Shown: piece by piece, positions 1 through 8,721 of the stretch
Layout of the letters: every line of letters starts with the position of its first letter
Numbering within the stretch: position 1 is the stretch's first letter
Origin: Promethearchaeota archaeon
GTDB taxonomy: Archaea; Asgardarchaeota; Lokiarchaeia; Sigyniarchaeales; SOKP01
NCBI GenBank assembly: GCA_016839555.1
Contig: JAEOUA010000006.1
Span: 499,982-563,981 of the forward strand
DNA: 64,000 nt
Direction: 5' to 3'
Made by a program: the position numbers and the translations under genes
Notes under the pieces: model-generated
Told to the model about the DNA's origin: nothing
What the model saw: only the letters and a program-made list of their open reading frames with translations
Databases searched by the model: none

Positions 1-1978
1 ATTTGTTTTCCTCGAAAATTTCCTTAAGTCTTGTCATTAAGGTATCAAGTTTATTTAATTTACTACGAGATTCCCCAACAAATATTCTATCCATATCAAT
101 CTTACCGGTGCTTTCATCGTAACCTGTATCTTTCAAATAGCGTTTAAATAATTTAATAATTTCTTCCACATCTTCTTTTATTACTTTCTCTCTAAGAGCC
201 ATTTTGGCATATGCTTCGCTTAATCTCACTAATCCATCTAAATTTCTTGCCAATATTGAGATAATCGCATCTTCACTTTCATATTTTCCGCGCAACTCCA
301 AATAAAAACCTTTAATACGTTCTTTAGCTTCATTTGTTAAAATAGGTTTACAATTTCTCTTTGCATATTTTATATATTTTTTTAATAATTCATGAGGGAT
401 AGGAGCTATTAATTTTTCCTGTTCATCTTGATTAATTTCGCTCTCAACATTCGACATCGCAGTCTGCAATATAAATTCTGCCATTTGTGCATCATCTGCT
501 CTATTTGGTCTGTCAATAACTACAAAGATCAAATCAAATCTCGATAATAAAGAAGGGGGTAATCTAATGTTCTGAGTGGGAGTTTTATAAATATCATATC
601 TCCCAGAGTAGGGGTTTGCCGCTGCTATTATAGCAGTTTCCGCTTTGAGAGTTGCTACAATGCCTGCTTTGGCTATACTAATTGTTTGTTGTTCCATTGC
701 TTCGTGCAGAGCAGATCTATCAGCGGAATCCATCTTATCAAATTCATCAATCGCCGCAACTCCTCCATTAGCTAAGACCATTGCGCCTGCTTCAAGATTC
801 ATCTGACCGGTATCTGCATCTTTAATAACTGCCGCAGTTAATCCCACAGCCGTGGAACCTTTACCTGACGTATATAATCCTCGTGGAGATTTTTCTACGG
901 CATCCTTCAGAATTTCACTCTTTCCGGTCCCAGGATCCCCTACAAATAACACATGGATGTCTCCTCTTTTATATCCTCCTCCTGGTTTTCTTTTTTTAGT
1001 ACCCCCAAATAAGCTTAAAGCGCAAGCTATTTTGAGATCATCTCTGCCATAAATCGTTGGGGCTATAGATCGTGCAATTTTTTTCTGAATCATAGGTTCT
1101 TTTGCCAGTTTTAATATTTCCTCTTTTTCTTCTTTGGTTATATCAATATCTTGGTCGCTCTTTTCTTCGGGATCAATATAATTAACTTCAATATACGTTT
1201 TAAAAAGCGTAGAATTTTGATTTCGCATAGAAGTGGCGAGCACTGATTTAAAGATACCAATTACATTGACCCTATCTCCTGGTTTTACATAATCTACCAA
1301 ATCATGCTTTAAGATAGCCTGAACAGATCGTGGCATTCTTCCGGGTGGTAAATCCTCCGGAATTTCTTGAATAGTAATACTTTGCCAATCAACAAATTCT
1401 GACATTTTAGTAATAAGGCGAAAATCAGATTTAGCTTTAGCCTTACAAGATTTATTAATACAAAAACGAGGCCATTTAATACTTGATGTTAATTGAATTA
1501 TTTCAAATGTGGCCCCGCACATTAGGCATTCGAAAGTTGCAATTTTCAATCGAGGCCTAACTGCAGAGCTCCTGATTGTTATCCCGTTTAACCATACTAA
1601 CTTATCAATATTTTTTGCTCGTAGCCCCCTAATTGGTATTCCTAACGTACTTTTTTCATCTTTTGTTGAAACTCGTACAAAATAATTCTCGTAACTTAAT
1701 TTTTTTCCAGAATAAAATTTAAGAACTTTTTTATAAGCTTCTACAGCGTCATCTAAATAAGATTCAGGATCCCTTCTCAATTTTTCTGCTATTTTTGGGT
1801 CAAACGCAAGTAGATCTTCATATAATATGTGTAAGGTATTGCCTCCTTTCGCATCAATATCTTTAATTTGATCTTGATACTTAAATTCTCCTGGGGTATC
1901 CTCAAACAACCGATAAAAATCCTCAAACCTCTGAACGGGATTAATAGGTGTTGTTGGAGATGAAACTGGTGTTGTCAT
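1..1978 (-). CDS. mcm: Replicative DNA helicase MCM (3' end outside window)
   Basis: Minichromosome maintenance helicase, the hexameric 3'-5' motor of archaeal replication. The frame opens at an ATG whose first base is 1978 and stays open to the window edge, giving about 659 residues; the C-terminal winged helix probably lies beyond it. The N-terminal domain has a zinc-binding pattern (CLMCG, then CINKSC) and an OB-fold region. The AAA+ core shows Walker A GDPGTGKSE, Walker B AAIDEFDKM and an arginine-finger segment LLSRFDLIFV. I see no intein or frameshift. A minus-strand AT-rich element near 2024-2036 could be its TATA box. The family assignment is secure; only the missing end is uncertain. 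Confidence 0.95.
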   Translation of the reverse strand, partial: MTTPVSSPTTPINPVQRFEDFYRLFEDTPGEFKYQDQIKDIDAKGGNTLHILYEDLLAFDPKIAEKLRRDPESYLDDAVEAYKKVLKFYSGKKLSYENYFVRVSTKDEKSTLGIPIRGLRAKNIDKLVWLNGITIRSSAVRPRLKIATFECLMCGATFEIIQLTSSIKWPRFCINKSCKAKAKSDFRLITKMSEFVDWQSITIQEIPEDLPPGRMPRSVQAILKHDLVDYVKPGDRVNVIGIFKSVLATSMRNQNSTLFKTYIEVNYIDPEEKSDQDIDITKEEKEEILKLAKEPMIQKKIARSIAPTIYGRDDLKIACALSLFGGTKKRKPGGGYKRGDIHVLFVGDPGTGKSEILKDAVEKSPRGLYTSGKGSTAVGLTAAVIKDADTGQMNLEAGAMVLANGGVAAIDEFDKMDSADRSALHEAMEQQTISIAKAGIVATLKAETAIIAAANPYSGRYDIYKTPTQNIRLPPSLLSRFDLIFVVIDRPNRADDAQMAEFILQTAMSNVESEINQDEQEKLIAPIPHELLKKYIKYAKRNCKPILTNEAKERIKGFYLELRGKYESEDAIISILARNLDGLVRLSEAYAKMALREKVIKEDVEEIIKLFKRYLKDTGYDESTGKIDMDRIFVGESRSKLNKLDTLMTRLKEIFEENK

Positions 1979-2194
1979 AAAAAATCAATATTTTTTCAAT
2001 TATATGTAAGAAATTATTTACAATCCTATTTTAAATCTAATATTAAAAGGATAATTTATTAAACAGATAATAGGCTTTATATAAAAAATATGAGAGAGCA
2101 GAAATTTAGTGAATAATTAAAACTAACTAGATTAAGATTAGAACTGAAAATCAAAAATCAAAATAGTATTTTTCAACAAGATTAATAAAATAGC

Positions 2195-5100
2195 TTATAA
2201 GTAATTTTTAAGATTATGAAGAGCCTTACATACTATTTGGTCTTGGGACATCTTGCATCTTATTTCAAGTACTGAAATGATACGCTTTTTAATATCCTCC
2301 TCTTCATATTTAGCAACACGGTCTAAAAGTTTGGCGATAGATTGTTGAAGCGCAATACTATATTCATCGCTAAGATATTTCAACAAATCCGAGAGTAAAT
2401 TTTTCAGTCCTTTCGCCCTAATAATAGAAACCATACTGGCGATCATTTTATTTCTCACATTTTCAGAGGGATCTTCCAATAAGGAAATAATTTCATCAAA
2501 AATTGGTTCAATGGGTTCTTTATCATATTTTTGTAATAATTTTGCGGTTGCCTCTCTTACTTCATCACTTTTATGGTCTATATTCTCTTTAATTTTATCT
2601 ATGGGTAAATCTGATATTTTAATTTCTTCGATTTCAGATAAAAGGTTTAAAACAGATCTTCTTACCCAAGGTTTCCTATCATCAAGCAGAGTTTTTAATT
2701 TTTCTATTATAAATGTTTTGTTTTTTATTTGGTGGATTATTTTACCTAAGCTTTCAACTGCTGCTTCTCTTACAATCCATTCTTCATCGGTTAGAGCTTT
2801 ATTTAATAATGAATCCACTATTTCTTTATAATTATCAATCTCCATTCCGATTTGTCCTAATATTTTTGTAGCGGTTTCCCTGATAAAGGGATCTTTCTCA
2901 GAGAATAGCCCAATAATAACTTCTTTATTAATAAGATGTGGAGATTCTTGTACAATTTGAAATAAAGATTTTATTAAAGTAATTTTTACAGAAGTTTCTT
3001 GATCCTCAAAAAGAGCGGATATCTCAGGAATAATGGGTTGAATTGCTTTTGGATTGATTTTTGCAACTTTAGTTAAAATTTTTGAACTTTGGTTTTTTAT
3101 TATGGGGTCTGTAGATTGCTTTAAAACAGAAACAAAAGTTTCTAAATTAATATATTTAGGGAACTTTTCCACTATTTCTTCTAAAGCAGATAATGCATTT
3201 AATTGAGCTTCCTTTTTGTCAAAGCTTCTGAAATCATTTAATCTTGGGATAACATCCTCGGGATATTTTTCCGCGATATTTATTAATGTTCTTGAAATAA
3301 TTCCTTTTAATAAATACTTAGAAGTATCAGGTATATTGATTAGCTTTTCAAAGATAATATCCGGATTTAACTCATATTTTCTTAAAATAATATTTGAGAC
3401 TGTCTCTTTTACTTTATTATTATCGAATTTTAAATATTCAAATAAAGTATTAAGAATTTTTTCTGGATCCTTATTCCAAAAGCTTCCCTTTTTATTCCAA
3501 AAATCTCCTAATAAATTTAAAATATCTATTAAATTATGTATCTTTTCATAATCAATCCTTTTAATAATCTGATCTACATCAATAATACTCGATTTTTCAT
3601 CATAATATTTTCTTAATACTGAGATTGAAGCTCTTCTTAGATCATCATTGGTATCTTCTAAAGCATTATAGAAGGGAATTAAAGGTAGAGAATATTTTTT
3701 CAAATTTTCAAGCTTAGAAAAAGTCTCAAATACAGATGTTCTGACTATATTCGAAGGATCTTTCATATGTGAAATTAGACTTTCTATTAATTTATTTTTC
3801 TGTTCAATATCTTGAATATTTTTGAGGTTCTTGATGGCTGAAGCTCTTATATATTTATTACTATGATCTATTTTATCAATTAAAATCTCTGTTGGAATTG
3901 AATATGAAGATTCCCCTAGAATTTTCAGAGTTTGGACTTGTACATTAACATCAGGATCCTCTAACAGATTCTCAAAATTTAGATTTTTAATAAAATTTTT
4001 ATCATATTTAAGCACTCTTGATAAGATTTTTAAGGAAATCAATCTTAATCTCCATTCAGAATCATTAGTTAATTTAATTAATATATTGTATGGAATTTTC
4101 CTTATTAGTTCTATTTTTGAGGCTAACAACGATCTACCTATTGAAAGATTTTTTTCATAATTAGGCGAACTTAAAGATTCAATAATCCACGATAATATCT
4201 TCTCGGGTATTTCTCTTTCCAGATGATTTAAAATTTTCAAACTAATCTTCCTCGCATTTTGATTTGGATCACTTAAACCATCTAATAAAGGATATTTGTA
4301 TTTTATTTCATTGATATCAACATCGATTTTAATGGGTATTCTTTCATACATATTAATTAAAGTTTGCTCAGCATGGTTCCTTAGTTGGGGATTATTACTT
4401 TTTATTAAATTAAATAATGGAATTGGGTCAAAAGATCGTCCGCATTCTTCAATTTTAGAATGCATGAAATTGATATTAAAAGTGCTTTTTCTTGCTAAAA
4501 AATAGTAAGAAGTAAAAATAATTAATAATATTTCCTCTATTATCGCGGGAATTGCAAATAATAAAAAATTAGTAGAAATTGGCGCGGTTAATGACCATGA
4601 ATTAAAGGTGGGTTTCAATTTATTAATATTTACAATTAAAAAATTAACAAAAACATTAATCCCGACCGCAGCCATAAGATAGGCAGCAAAATTGATATCG
4701 ATCGCTCTATACTGGATTTTTCTACCCCAAAATCGCGTGAAATACCCAATAACCCCAAAAAGAAGAGTTATAAATACCATTCCAGAATATGAATATGGCG
4801 AAATCGCCATCTCCCCTTTAAATAAAAAGATAAGAGTCTGAAACGAGGAGATCCATTGCCAGATAAATACAAATAACATCATACCAATAAGTATTCTTGA
4901 GATCGGGTCATTAAAGAACTCTTTTGTGGCTCTTTGACTATCTTCTAATCCAACAAAAAGAGATCTATTCATATCAGGAATATGTAGATACGCATTAGAT
5001 ATTCCCGCTATATATCCTTTTGCTCCATAATAAGTTAAAATCATCAAAGGGTAGACTAAAAACCATATACACCACATTAATATAAGAGGTATCCCTGTCA

Positions 5101-5581
5101 ATGAAAGTAAAAAAGGAGGAAATAAAAAAACTCCAAAATAGAATCCTAGTGCGATTAATACTGATAAAATTTTTGAATTATATCTATTGATGATTTTTTT
5201 CCCTAAAATTTTATGAAAGATTGTTAAGCCCTCTTTTGATTCTGAACTTAATGCCAAATATAAGAAATCTATTAATGGATAAATTGTAATATAAATTAAG
5301 CATACCGTAAGGGGAATAAGTAAAGAAAAGGGATGTATCTCTTTAGGTGGTTCGACATTGCTAGCCTCCCATAAATCGGGAGATTTCACAGCAAAGATAA
5401 ATGCCATTGCCATTACAACCATCACGGCGAAAGAAAAAATCATTCCATAGAAGATACATTTTAAAATATCTATTATTGAAAATTCTCCTTTTTTAATTAA
5501 TGCCACTTGCCTGTATATAATATAAAACCCTATAATCCACACTATTATAAAAATAATGAATAATGAGAGTTCGGCAATCAA
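2195..5581 (-). CDS. Polytopic membrane protein with a long HEAT-repeat C-terminal domain
   Basis: Protein of 1128 residues starting at a TTG. Residues 1-360 contain about nine hydrophobic segments (roughly 3-25, 40-65, 82-105, 140-187, 230-250, 262-285, 298-320, 335-360). Residues 400-1128 form a series of about 38-residue helix pairs with the proline/aspartate and arginine spacing of HEAT or armadillo repeats. HEAT arrays are protein-binding scaffolds, so this looks like a membrane-anchored scaffold with a large domain on one side of the membrane; the side is not evident. No catalytic motif was seen. It lies upstream of mcm on the same strand, separated by about 216 bp. The precise function is unknown. 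Confidence 0.7.
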   Translation of the reverse strand: MIAELSLFIIFIIVWIIGFYIIYRQVALIKKGEFSIIDILKCIFYGMIFSFAVMVVMAMAFIFAVKSPDLWEASNVEPPKEIHPFSLLIPLTVCLIYITIYPLIDFLYLALSSESKEGLTIFHKILGKKIINRYNSKILSVLIALGFYFGVFLFPPFLLSLTGIPLILMWCIWFLVYPLMILTYYGAKGYIAGISNAYLHIPDMNRSLFVGLEDSQRATKEFFNDPISRILIGMMLFVFIWQWISSFQTLIFLFKGEMAISPYSYSGMVFITLLFGVIGYFTRFWGRKIQYRAIDINFAAYLMAAVGINVFVNFLIVNINKLKPTFNSWSLTAPISTNFLLFAIPAIIEEILLIIFTSYYFLARKSTFNINFMHSKIEECGRSFDPIPLFNLIKSNNPQLRNHAEQTLINMYERIPIKIDVDINEIKYKYPLLDGLSDPNQNARKISLKILNHLEREIPEKILSWIIESLSSPNYEKNLSIGRSLLASKIELIRKIPYNILIKLTNDSEWRLRLISLKILSRVLKYDKNFIKNLNFENLLEDPDVNVQVQTLKILGESSYSIPTEILIDKIDHSNKYIRASAIKNLKNIQDIEQKNKLIESLISHMKDPSNIVRTSVFETFSKLENLKKYSLPLIPFYNALEDTNDDLRRASISVLRKYYDEKSSIIDVDQIIKRIDYEKIHNLIDILNLLGDFWNKKGSFWNKDPEKILNTLFEYLKFDNNKVKETVSNIILRKYELNPDIIFEKLINIPDTSKYLLKGIISRTLINIAEKYPEDVIPRLNDFRSFDKKEAQLNALSALEEIVEKFPKYINLETFVSVLKQSTDPIIKNQSSKILTKVAKINPKAIQPIIPEISALFEDQETSVKITLIKSLFQIVQESPHLINKEVIIGLFSEKDPFIRETATKILGQIGMEIDNYKEIVDSLLNKALTDEEWIVREAAVESLGKIIHQIKNKTFIIEKLKTLLDDRKPWVRRSVLNLLSEIEEIKISDLPIDKIKENIDHKSDEVREATAKLLQKYDKEPIEPIFDEIISLLEDPSENVRNKMIASMVSIIRAKGLKNLLSDLLKYLSDEYSIALQQSIAKLLDRVAKYEEEDIKKRIISVLEIRCKMSQDQIVCKALHNLKNYL

Positions 5582-5696
5582 ATATAATCACAGAAAATAA
5601 TAATTCAATAATAATTAAATAATTAAATCATTAAATAATTAAATCATTTAGAATATTAAATTTATTTTAATTATAAAAATCTATTGAGTTCAAGAT

Positions 5697-6254
5697 TTGA
5701 AATTAAGCAAAGATATAAGAGAAGATCTTAATAGAATTAATTTTTTATATAAAAATCAGACTATTTTAACGGAATGTTTACAAGATTATAAGGGTTTTTC
5801 AATACTAAATAAAAAATTTGGGCCTTTTATAAAAAGCAAGAATTATAGATTAAAGTACTTTTTAGCTCTTCCTTTTATCGCAAAAAATATCTTACAAATC
5901 GTTCCAGAGGAAAAGTGCGATAATATGGATGTACAGAGATTTGCAATAAAAGAAAGAGACGATCATCAGTTAACAGAAGTAGAGAATCCACTTTTTTTAA
6001 ATAAGATTAAACAATTTAAATTCTTCATGGAAAAATCTATTGAACAAGCCAAAAAACCAAAACAAATGATGGATCTTTATAATTCTTATATGGCAAATAT
6101 AGTAGATACTAGATTATTAAAACTATTAAGATTATCTCAAACAGAATTAACAGAGCTTACCGAAAAAAGGTTAACTACTTCTGAAAAAATATTATATAAA
6201 GAAATCTATAAAATTATAAATTCTTGGCGAGAATTCTTTTTATCAAACGATTAA
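5697..6254 (+). CDS. Probable GINS-complex subunit (archaeal Gins family)
   Basis: Protein of 185 residues with a TTG start at 5697. The last third is helical and ends in a segment (TTSEKILYKEIYKIINSW) resembling the A-domain helices of archaeal and eukaryotic GINS proteins, where leucine-rich helices precede a conserved tryptophan. The order, with a less regular N-terminal part and a helical C-terminal part, would fit the B-A arrangement of Gins23/Psf2/Psf3 types. GINS links MCM to polymerase and primase, and mcm lies 3.7 kb away, which supports the call by context. Sequence similarity in this family is always weak, so an unrelated small helical protein remains possible. It is divergent from the HEAT gene and ends 7 bp from the pyrE stop. 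Confidence 0.45.
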   Translation: MKLSKDIREDLNRINFLYKNQTILTECLQDYKGFSILNKKFGPFIKSKNYRLKYFLALPFIAKNILQIVPEEKCDNMDVQRFAIKERDDHQLTEVENPLFLNKIKQFKFFMEKSIEQAKKPKQMMDLYNSYMANIVDTRLLKLLRLSQTELTELTEKRLTTSEKILYKEIYKIINSWREFFLSND

Positions 6255-6261
6255 AGAGAAA

Positions 6262-6957
6262 TTATTCAAGTAAATTCAAGCGATTCACTCCATATTCTTC
6301 GAAATATTTTTCAACTTTTCTAGCAATCGATTTATCAATATTAAATTTTTCGTAAACTCTAGGTAACAGTTCTAGTGCATCACTCATCGCATAGTAGGAA
6401 ATTTCTCTCTGGTTTAATATTTCCTCAATGGTTTTTCCATCTGGTCTTAATTCATTCCTATTAGTCAAACTGATCGTTGCTTTTATTTTTATATTTAATT
6501 CTACGAGTTGATTTATTAGTTTTAATAATGATTCTCCTGTTGTTGTCACATCTTCAAGAATAATAATATTACCTTCTGGAATCCCAATATATACTTTATC
6601 CTTTGGATCTCCGTGTTTTTTTATTTTCCCACGCGCCATTGATAGTATATAATTTCTTGTTTCAAAGTCTTTTTGCCTTCTTGCCCATTTATATTGAGTT
6701 ATAATTCCCAATTTTGTAGCCCCTTCGGCTACCCCAATAATGCAATCAAATTTTAATTTCAATTCTTCAACAAAGGATATTACATATTCCGTTAATTTAT
6801 CTATAAGAAAAACATTAGAGGAAATATCGCGCCAATTTACATAAAAATAGGATAATCTTCCAGATTTTAATTTAATTGGTTCGTTAAAGAATCCAATCAC
6901 ATCATTATCTATAATAAATTGATAAAAATCCTCTTTACACTTATAAGATAATGTCAT
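6262..6957 (-). CDS. pyrE: Orotate phosphoribosyltransferase-like protein
   Basis: Type I phosphoribosyltransferase of 231 residues. The N-terminal segment KLKSGRLSYFYVNWRD matches the orotate phosphoribosyltransferase hood motif (F-x-L-x-S-G-x-x-S-x-x-Y-x-D-x-R). The PRPP loop is IIILEDVTTTGESL, with two acidic residues followed by TTTGxS. Orotate phosphoribosyltransferase makes OMP from orotate and PRPP in pyrimidine synthesis. It is the last gene of the topVIB-topVIA-orf174-pyrE run, 13 bp after orf174, so co-transcription is likely. A long C-terminal helical tail slightly exceeds the bacterial enzyme. The fold is certain; the substrate is likely orotate but not proven by sequence. Confidence 0.8.
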   Translation of the reverse strand: MTLSYKCKEDFYQFIIDNDVIGFFNEPIKLKSGRLSYFYVNWRDISSNVFLIDKLTEYVISFVEELKLKFDCIIGVAEGATKLGIITQYKWARRQKDFETRNYILSMARGKIKKHGDPKDKVYIGIPEGNIIILEDVTTTGESLLKLINQLVELNIKIKATISLTNRNELRPDGKTIEEILNQREISYYAMSDALELLPRVYEKFNIDKSIARKVEKYFEEYGVNRLNLLE

Positions 6958-6970
6958 CTTTCTTTATAAA

Positions 6971-7495
6971 TCACCTATTATCGCGAAATGTTAGGTATTC
7001 TTTTCTGACTTTTGCGTATTCTTCTGCAGTAATTTTACCTTCTAAAAACAAGTCTTCTTTTTCTTTCATAATTTTTCTCCTTTTATTTAATTCTTTTCTC
7101 CTTTCTTCTTTTCTGAAAAGATCTAAAATATTATCAGCAAGCTCCTTTATCTCCTTATTTTTATTATTCATAAGATCTTCCAAATAGGGCTTAATAGGAC
7201 GTGTCATATCCAGATTGTCATTAGCTATTTTCTCTATTCTTTTTAAAGCCTCGATAATTTCTTCTTTATTTTCACCTTCTAATACTTCAATTAATCGAGG
7301 AATGGCCACTTCTTCCAGTACTTCATCAAGATATTTACTAATTTCTTTTTCTACTTTCGTATCATTATAGCTTTCAAGCTTATTATTCCTAATATATTCA
7401 ATAAAAATAAGTGGAAGTTCTACAGGCCAATCCATCATTTTGTTTTTATCTATTAATTGAACAATTGATCCGTCTTTTTTACGAAATAATCTCAT
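6971..7495 (-). CDS. Small HEAT-like helical protein in the topoisomerase VI run
   Basis: Protein of 174 residues that I cannot assign to a named family. It starts with a basic stretch (MRLFRKKDGS). A central helical part contains IPRLIEVLEGENKEEIIEALKR, with the spacing of a single HEAT or armadillo unit. It ends in a strongly charged helix rich in Arg, Lys and Glu, with a terminal GKITAEEYAKVRKEYL segment resembling a SHOCT-type short C-terminal helix pair. It lies 17 bp downstream of topoisomerase VI A and 13 bp before pyrE on the same strand, so it is probably translated from the same message. A role alongside topoisomerase VI is only an inference from position. Confidence 0.6.
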   Translation of the reverse strand: MRLFRKKDGSIVQLIDKNKMMDWPVELPLIFIEYIRNNKLESYNDTKVEKEISKYLDEVLEEVAIPRLIEVLEGENKEEIIEALKRIEKIANDNLDMTRPIKPYLEDLMNNKNKEIKELADNILDLFRKEERRKELNKRRKIMKEKEDLFLEGKITAEEYAKVRKEYLTFRDNR

Positions 7496-7512
7496 TTAAT
7501 CACCTTGTCTAA

Positions 7513-8700
7513 TTATATCCAATCTCCAGTTGTTAATTTCTCTGGGAGATATTTCTCAGTTAAAAATTCAAATCCATGAGAAGAAAGTGCTTGAATCTCT
7601 GCTTTTTTCTTATATTTTAGTGCTAATTTTAAATCTTTCTCCCATTCTGGATTATTTCTAATATATTCTTCTCTTAATAATTCTTCTGTTCTTTTAATAT
7701 CGTTTTTTGTCATTGGTATACGGCAATCATCTGGAACCTTATATTTATCAAGATCCCTCGTTAATACCCCTAAAAGTTTAATATCAGGGGTCGCAAGGAA
7801 GGGAGATTCATAAGATAATCTTTTAGAGCCCCGCATATATACTGAATGTATGTAATGTCCATAAGGGTCACTATCCACTAAACTAAAGACTGGTAATTTT
7901 AATTCATTTCTTAATCTTTTTAAGAACATTCGAACAGCTACGTTTCCTACACCTTGAGAAGTTAAAATAATACAAGGATATTGTCTCCAGAATCTAGATT
8001 CTGCTAATCTCATCATTGCAGCATCTTTTTCAACTACTAGGATAAATTCTGCATCAGATTCGATAATTTCGATGTCATCAAGCATTGGACTAATACCCCA
8101 TCCCCCACTACCTAGCCCTTCTAGATCTATTATATCATTTCTGTCTCTAATACGTAATCTGCCAACACAAGAGCCTCTTGCAGAGGCAACCACATGAGTG
8201 GAATTTCTAGTAGTATATAGCATTGTAGATGCGTCTTCAATACTTTTATCACTATTCTTTTGGTCCTTAAATAATTTTACATCAGTATAAAAGATTTCAC
8301 GCTTAGTTGCATGAATGTTTTTTTTTAATAATTCATTTATAATTTCCATAACACGCATTAATCTCGTGATGTCTGCTACGCTTGTTAATGAATGAAATTG
8401 CTTTTTTTGAATTTGTTTTCCAAGAAGAAGGAGGTCGGATTTATCGTCCCATATAATATTTGAATTCGATCTTGAAGGCAATTCAATAACCGGTTCGCCT
8501 GTTGCATATATTTCTTCAATCATTTCATCTACTAAATCATATAAGCGTTCTAAAGCTTCTTTTCTTTTTAAATCATCGATTTTTATTGAGTCTTCTGGCA
8601 ATTCTATTGCTAAAAATTTTTGTTCTTCTTTTAAAATTTCATTCATTAAATCTCTTGTTGCTTTTAGATCCCATTCTTTCGCTTTTTCTTTATTTGACAT
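7513..8700 (-). CDS. top6A: DNA topoisomerase VI subunit A (Spo11-like)
   Basis: Catalytic DNA-cleaving subunit of the type IIB topoisomerase, 395 residues. The 5Y-CAP domain carries the Spo11/TopVIA motif KREIFYTDVKLF with the predicted catalytic tyrosine at Y138. The TOPRIM domain supplies the metal-binding acids: E224 in LVVEKDAAM and D276/D278 in SLVDSDPYG. Length is close to other archaeal A subunits (about 360-390). It follows topVIB by 21 bp on the same strand, the usual archaeal pairing. All key residues are present, so it should be active provided the B subunit is made. The upstream frameshift in topVIB therefore matters for both subunits. Confidence 0.96.
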   Translation of the reverse strand: MSNKEKAKEWDLKATRDLMNEILKEEQKFLAIELPEDSIKIDDLKRKEALERLYDLVDEMIEEIYATGEPVIELPSRSNSNIIWDDKSDLLLLGKQIQKKQFHSLTSVADITRLMRVMEIINELLKKNIHATKREIFYTDVKLFKDQKNSDKSIEDASTMLYTTRNSTHVVASARGSCVGRLRIRDRNDIIDLEGLGSGGWGISPMLDDIEIIESDAEFILVVEKDAAMMRLAESRFWRQYPCIILTSQGVGNVAVRMFLKRLRNELKLPVFSLVDSDPYGHYIHSVYMRGSKRLSYESPFLATPDIKLLGVLTRDLDKYKVPDDCRIPMTKNDIKRTEELLREEYIRNNPEWEKDLKLALKYKKKAEIQALSSHGFEFLTEKYLPEKLTTGDWI

Positions 8701-8721
8701 CTATTACCACCTATTTTTAAT

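Noticed and set aside
5600-5650. Two copies of an about 16-base A/T unit (TAAATAATTAAATCAT) between divergent genes
   Set aside because: Simple-sequence A/T DNA is common in all gaps here; two copies are not enough for a repeat array or operator claim.
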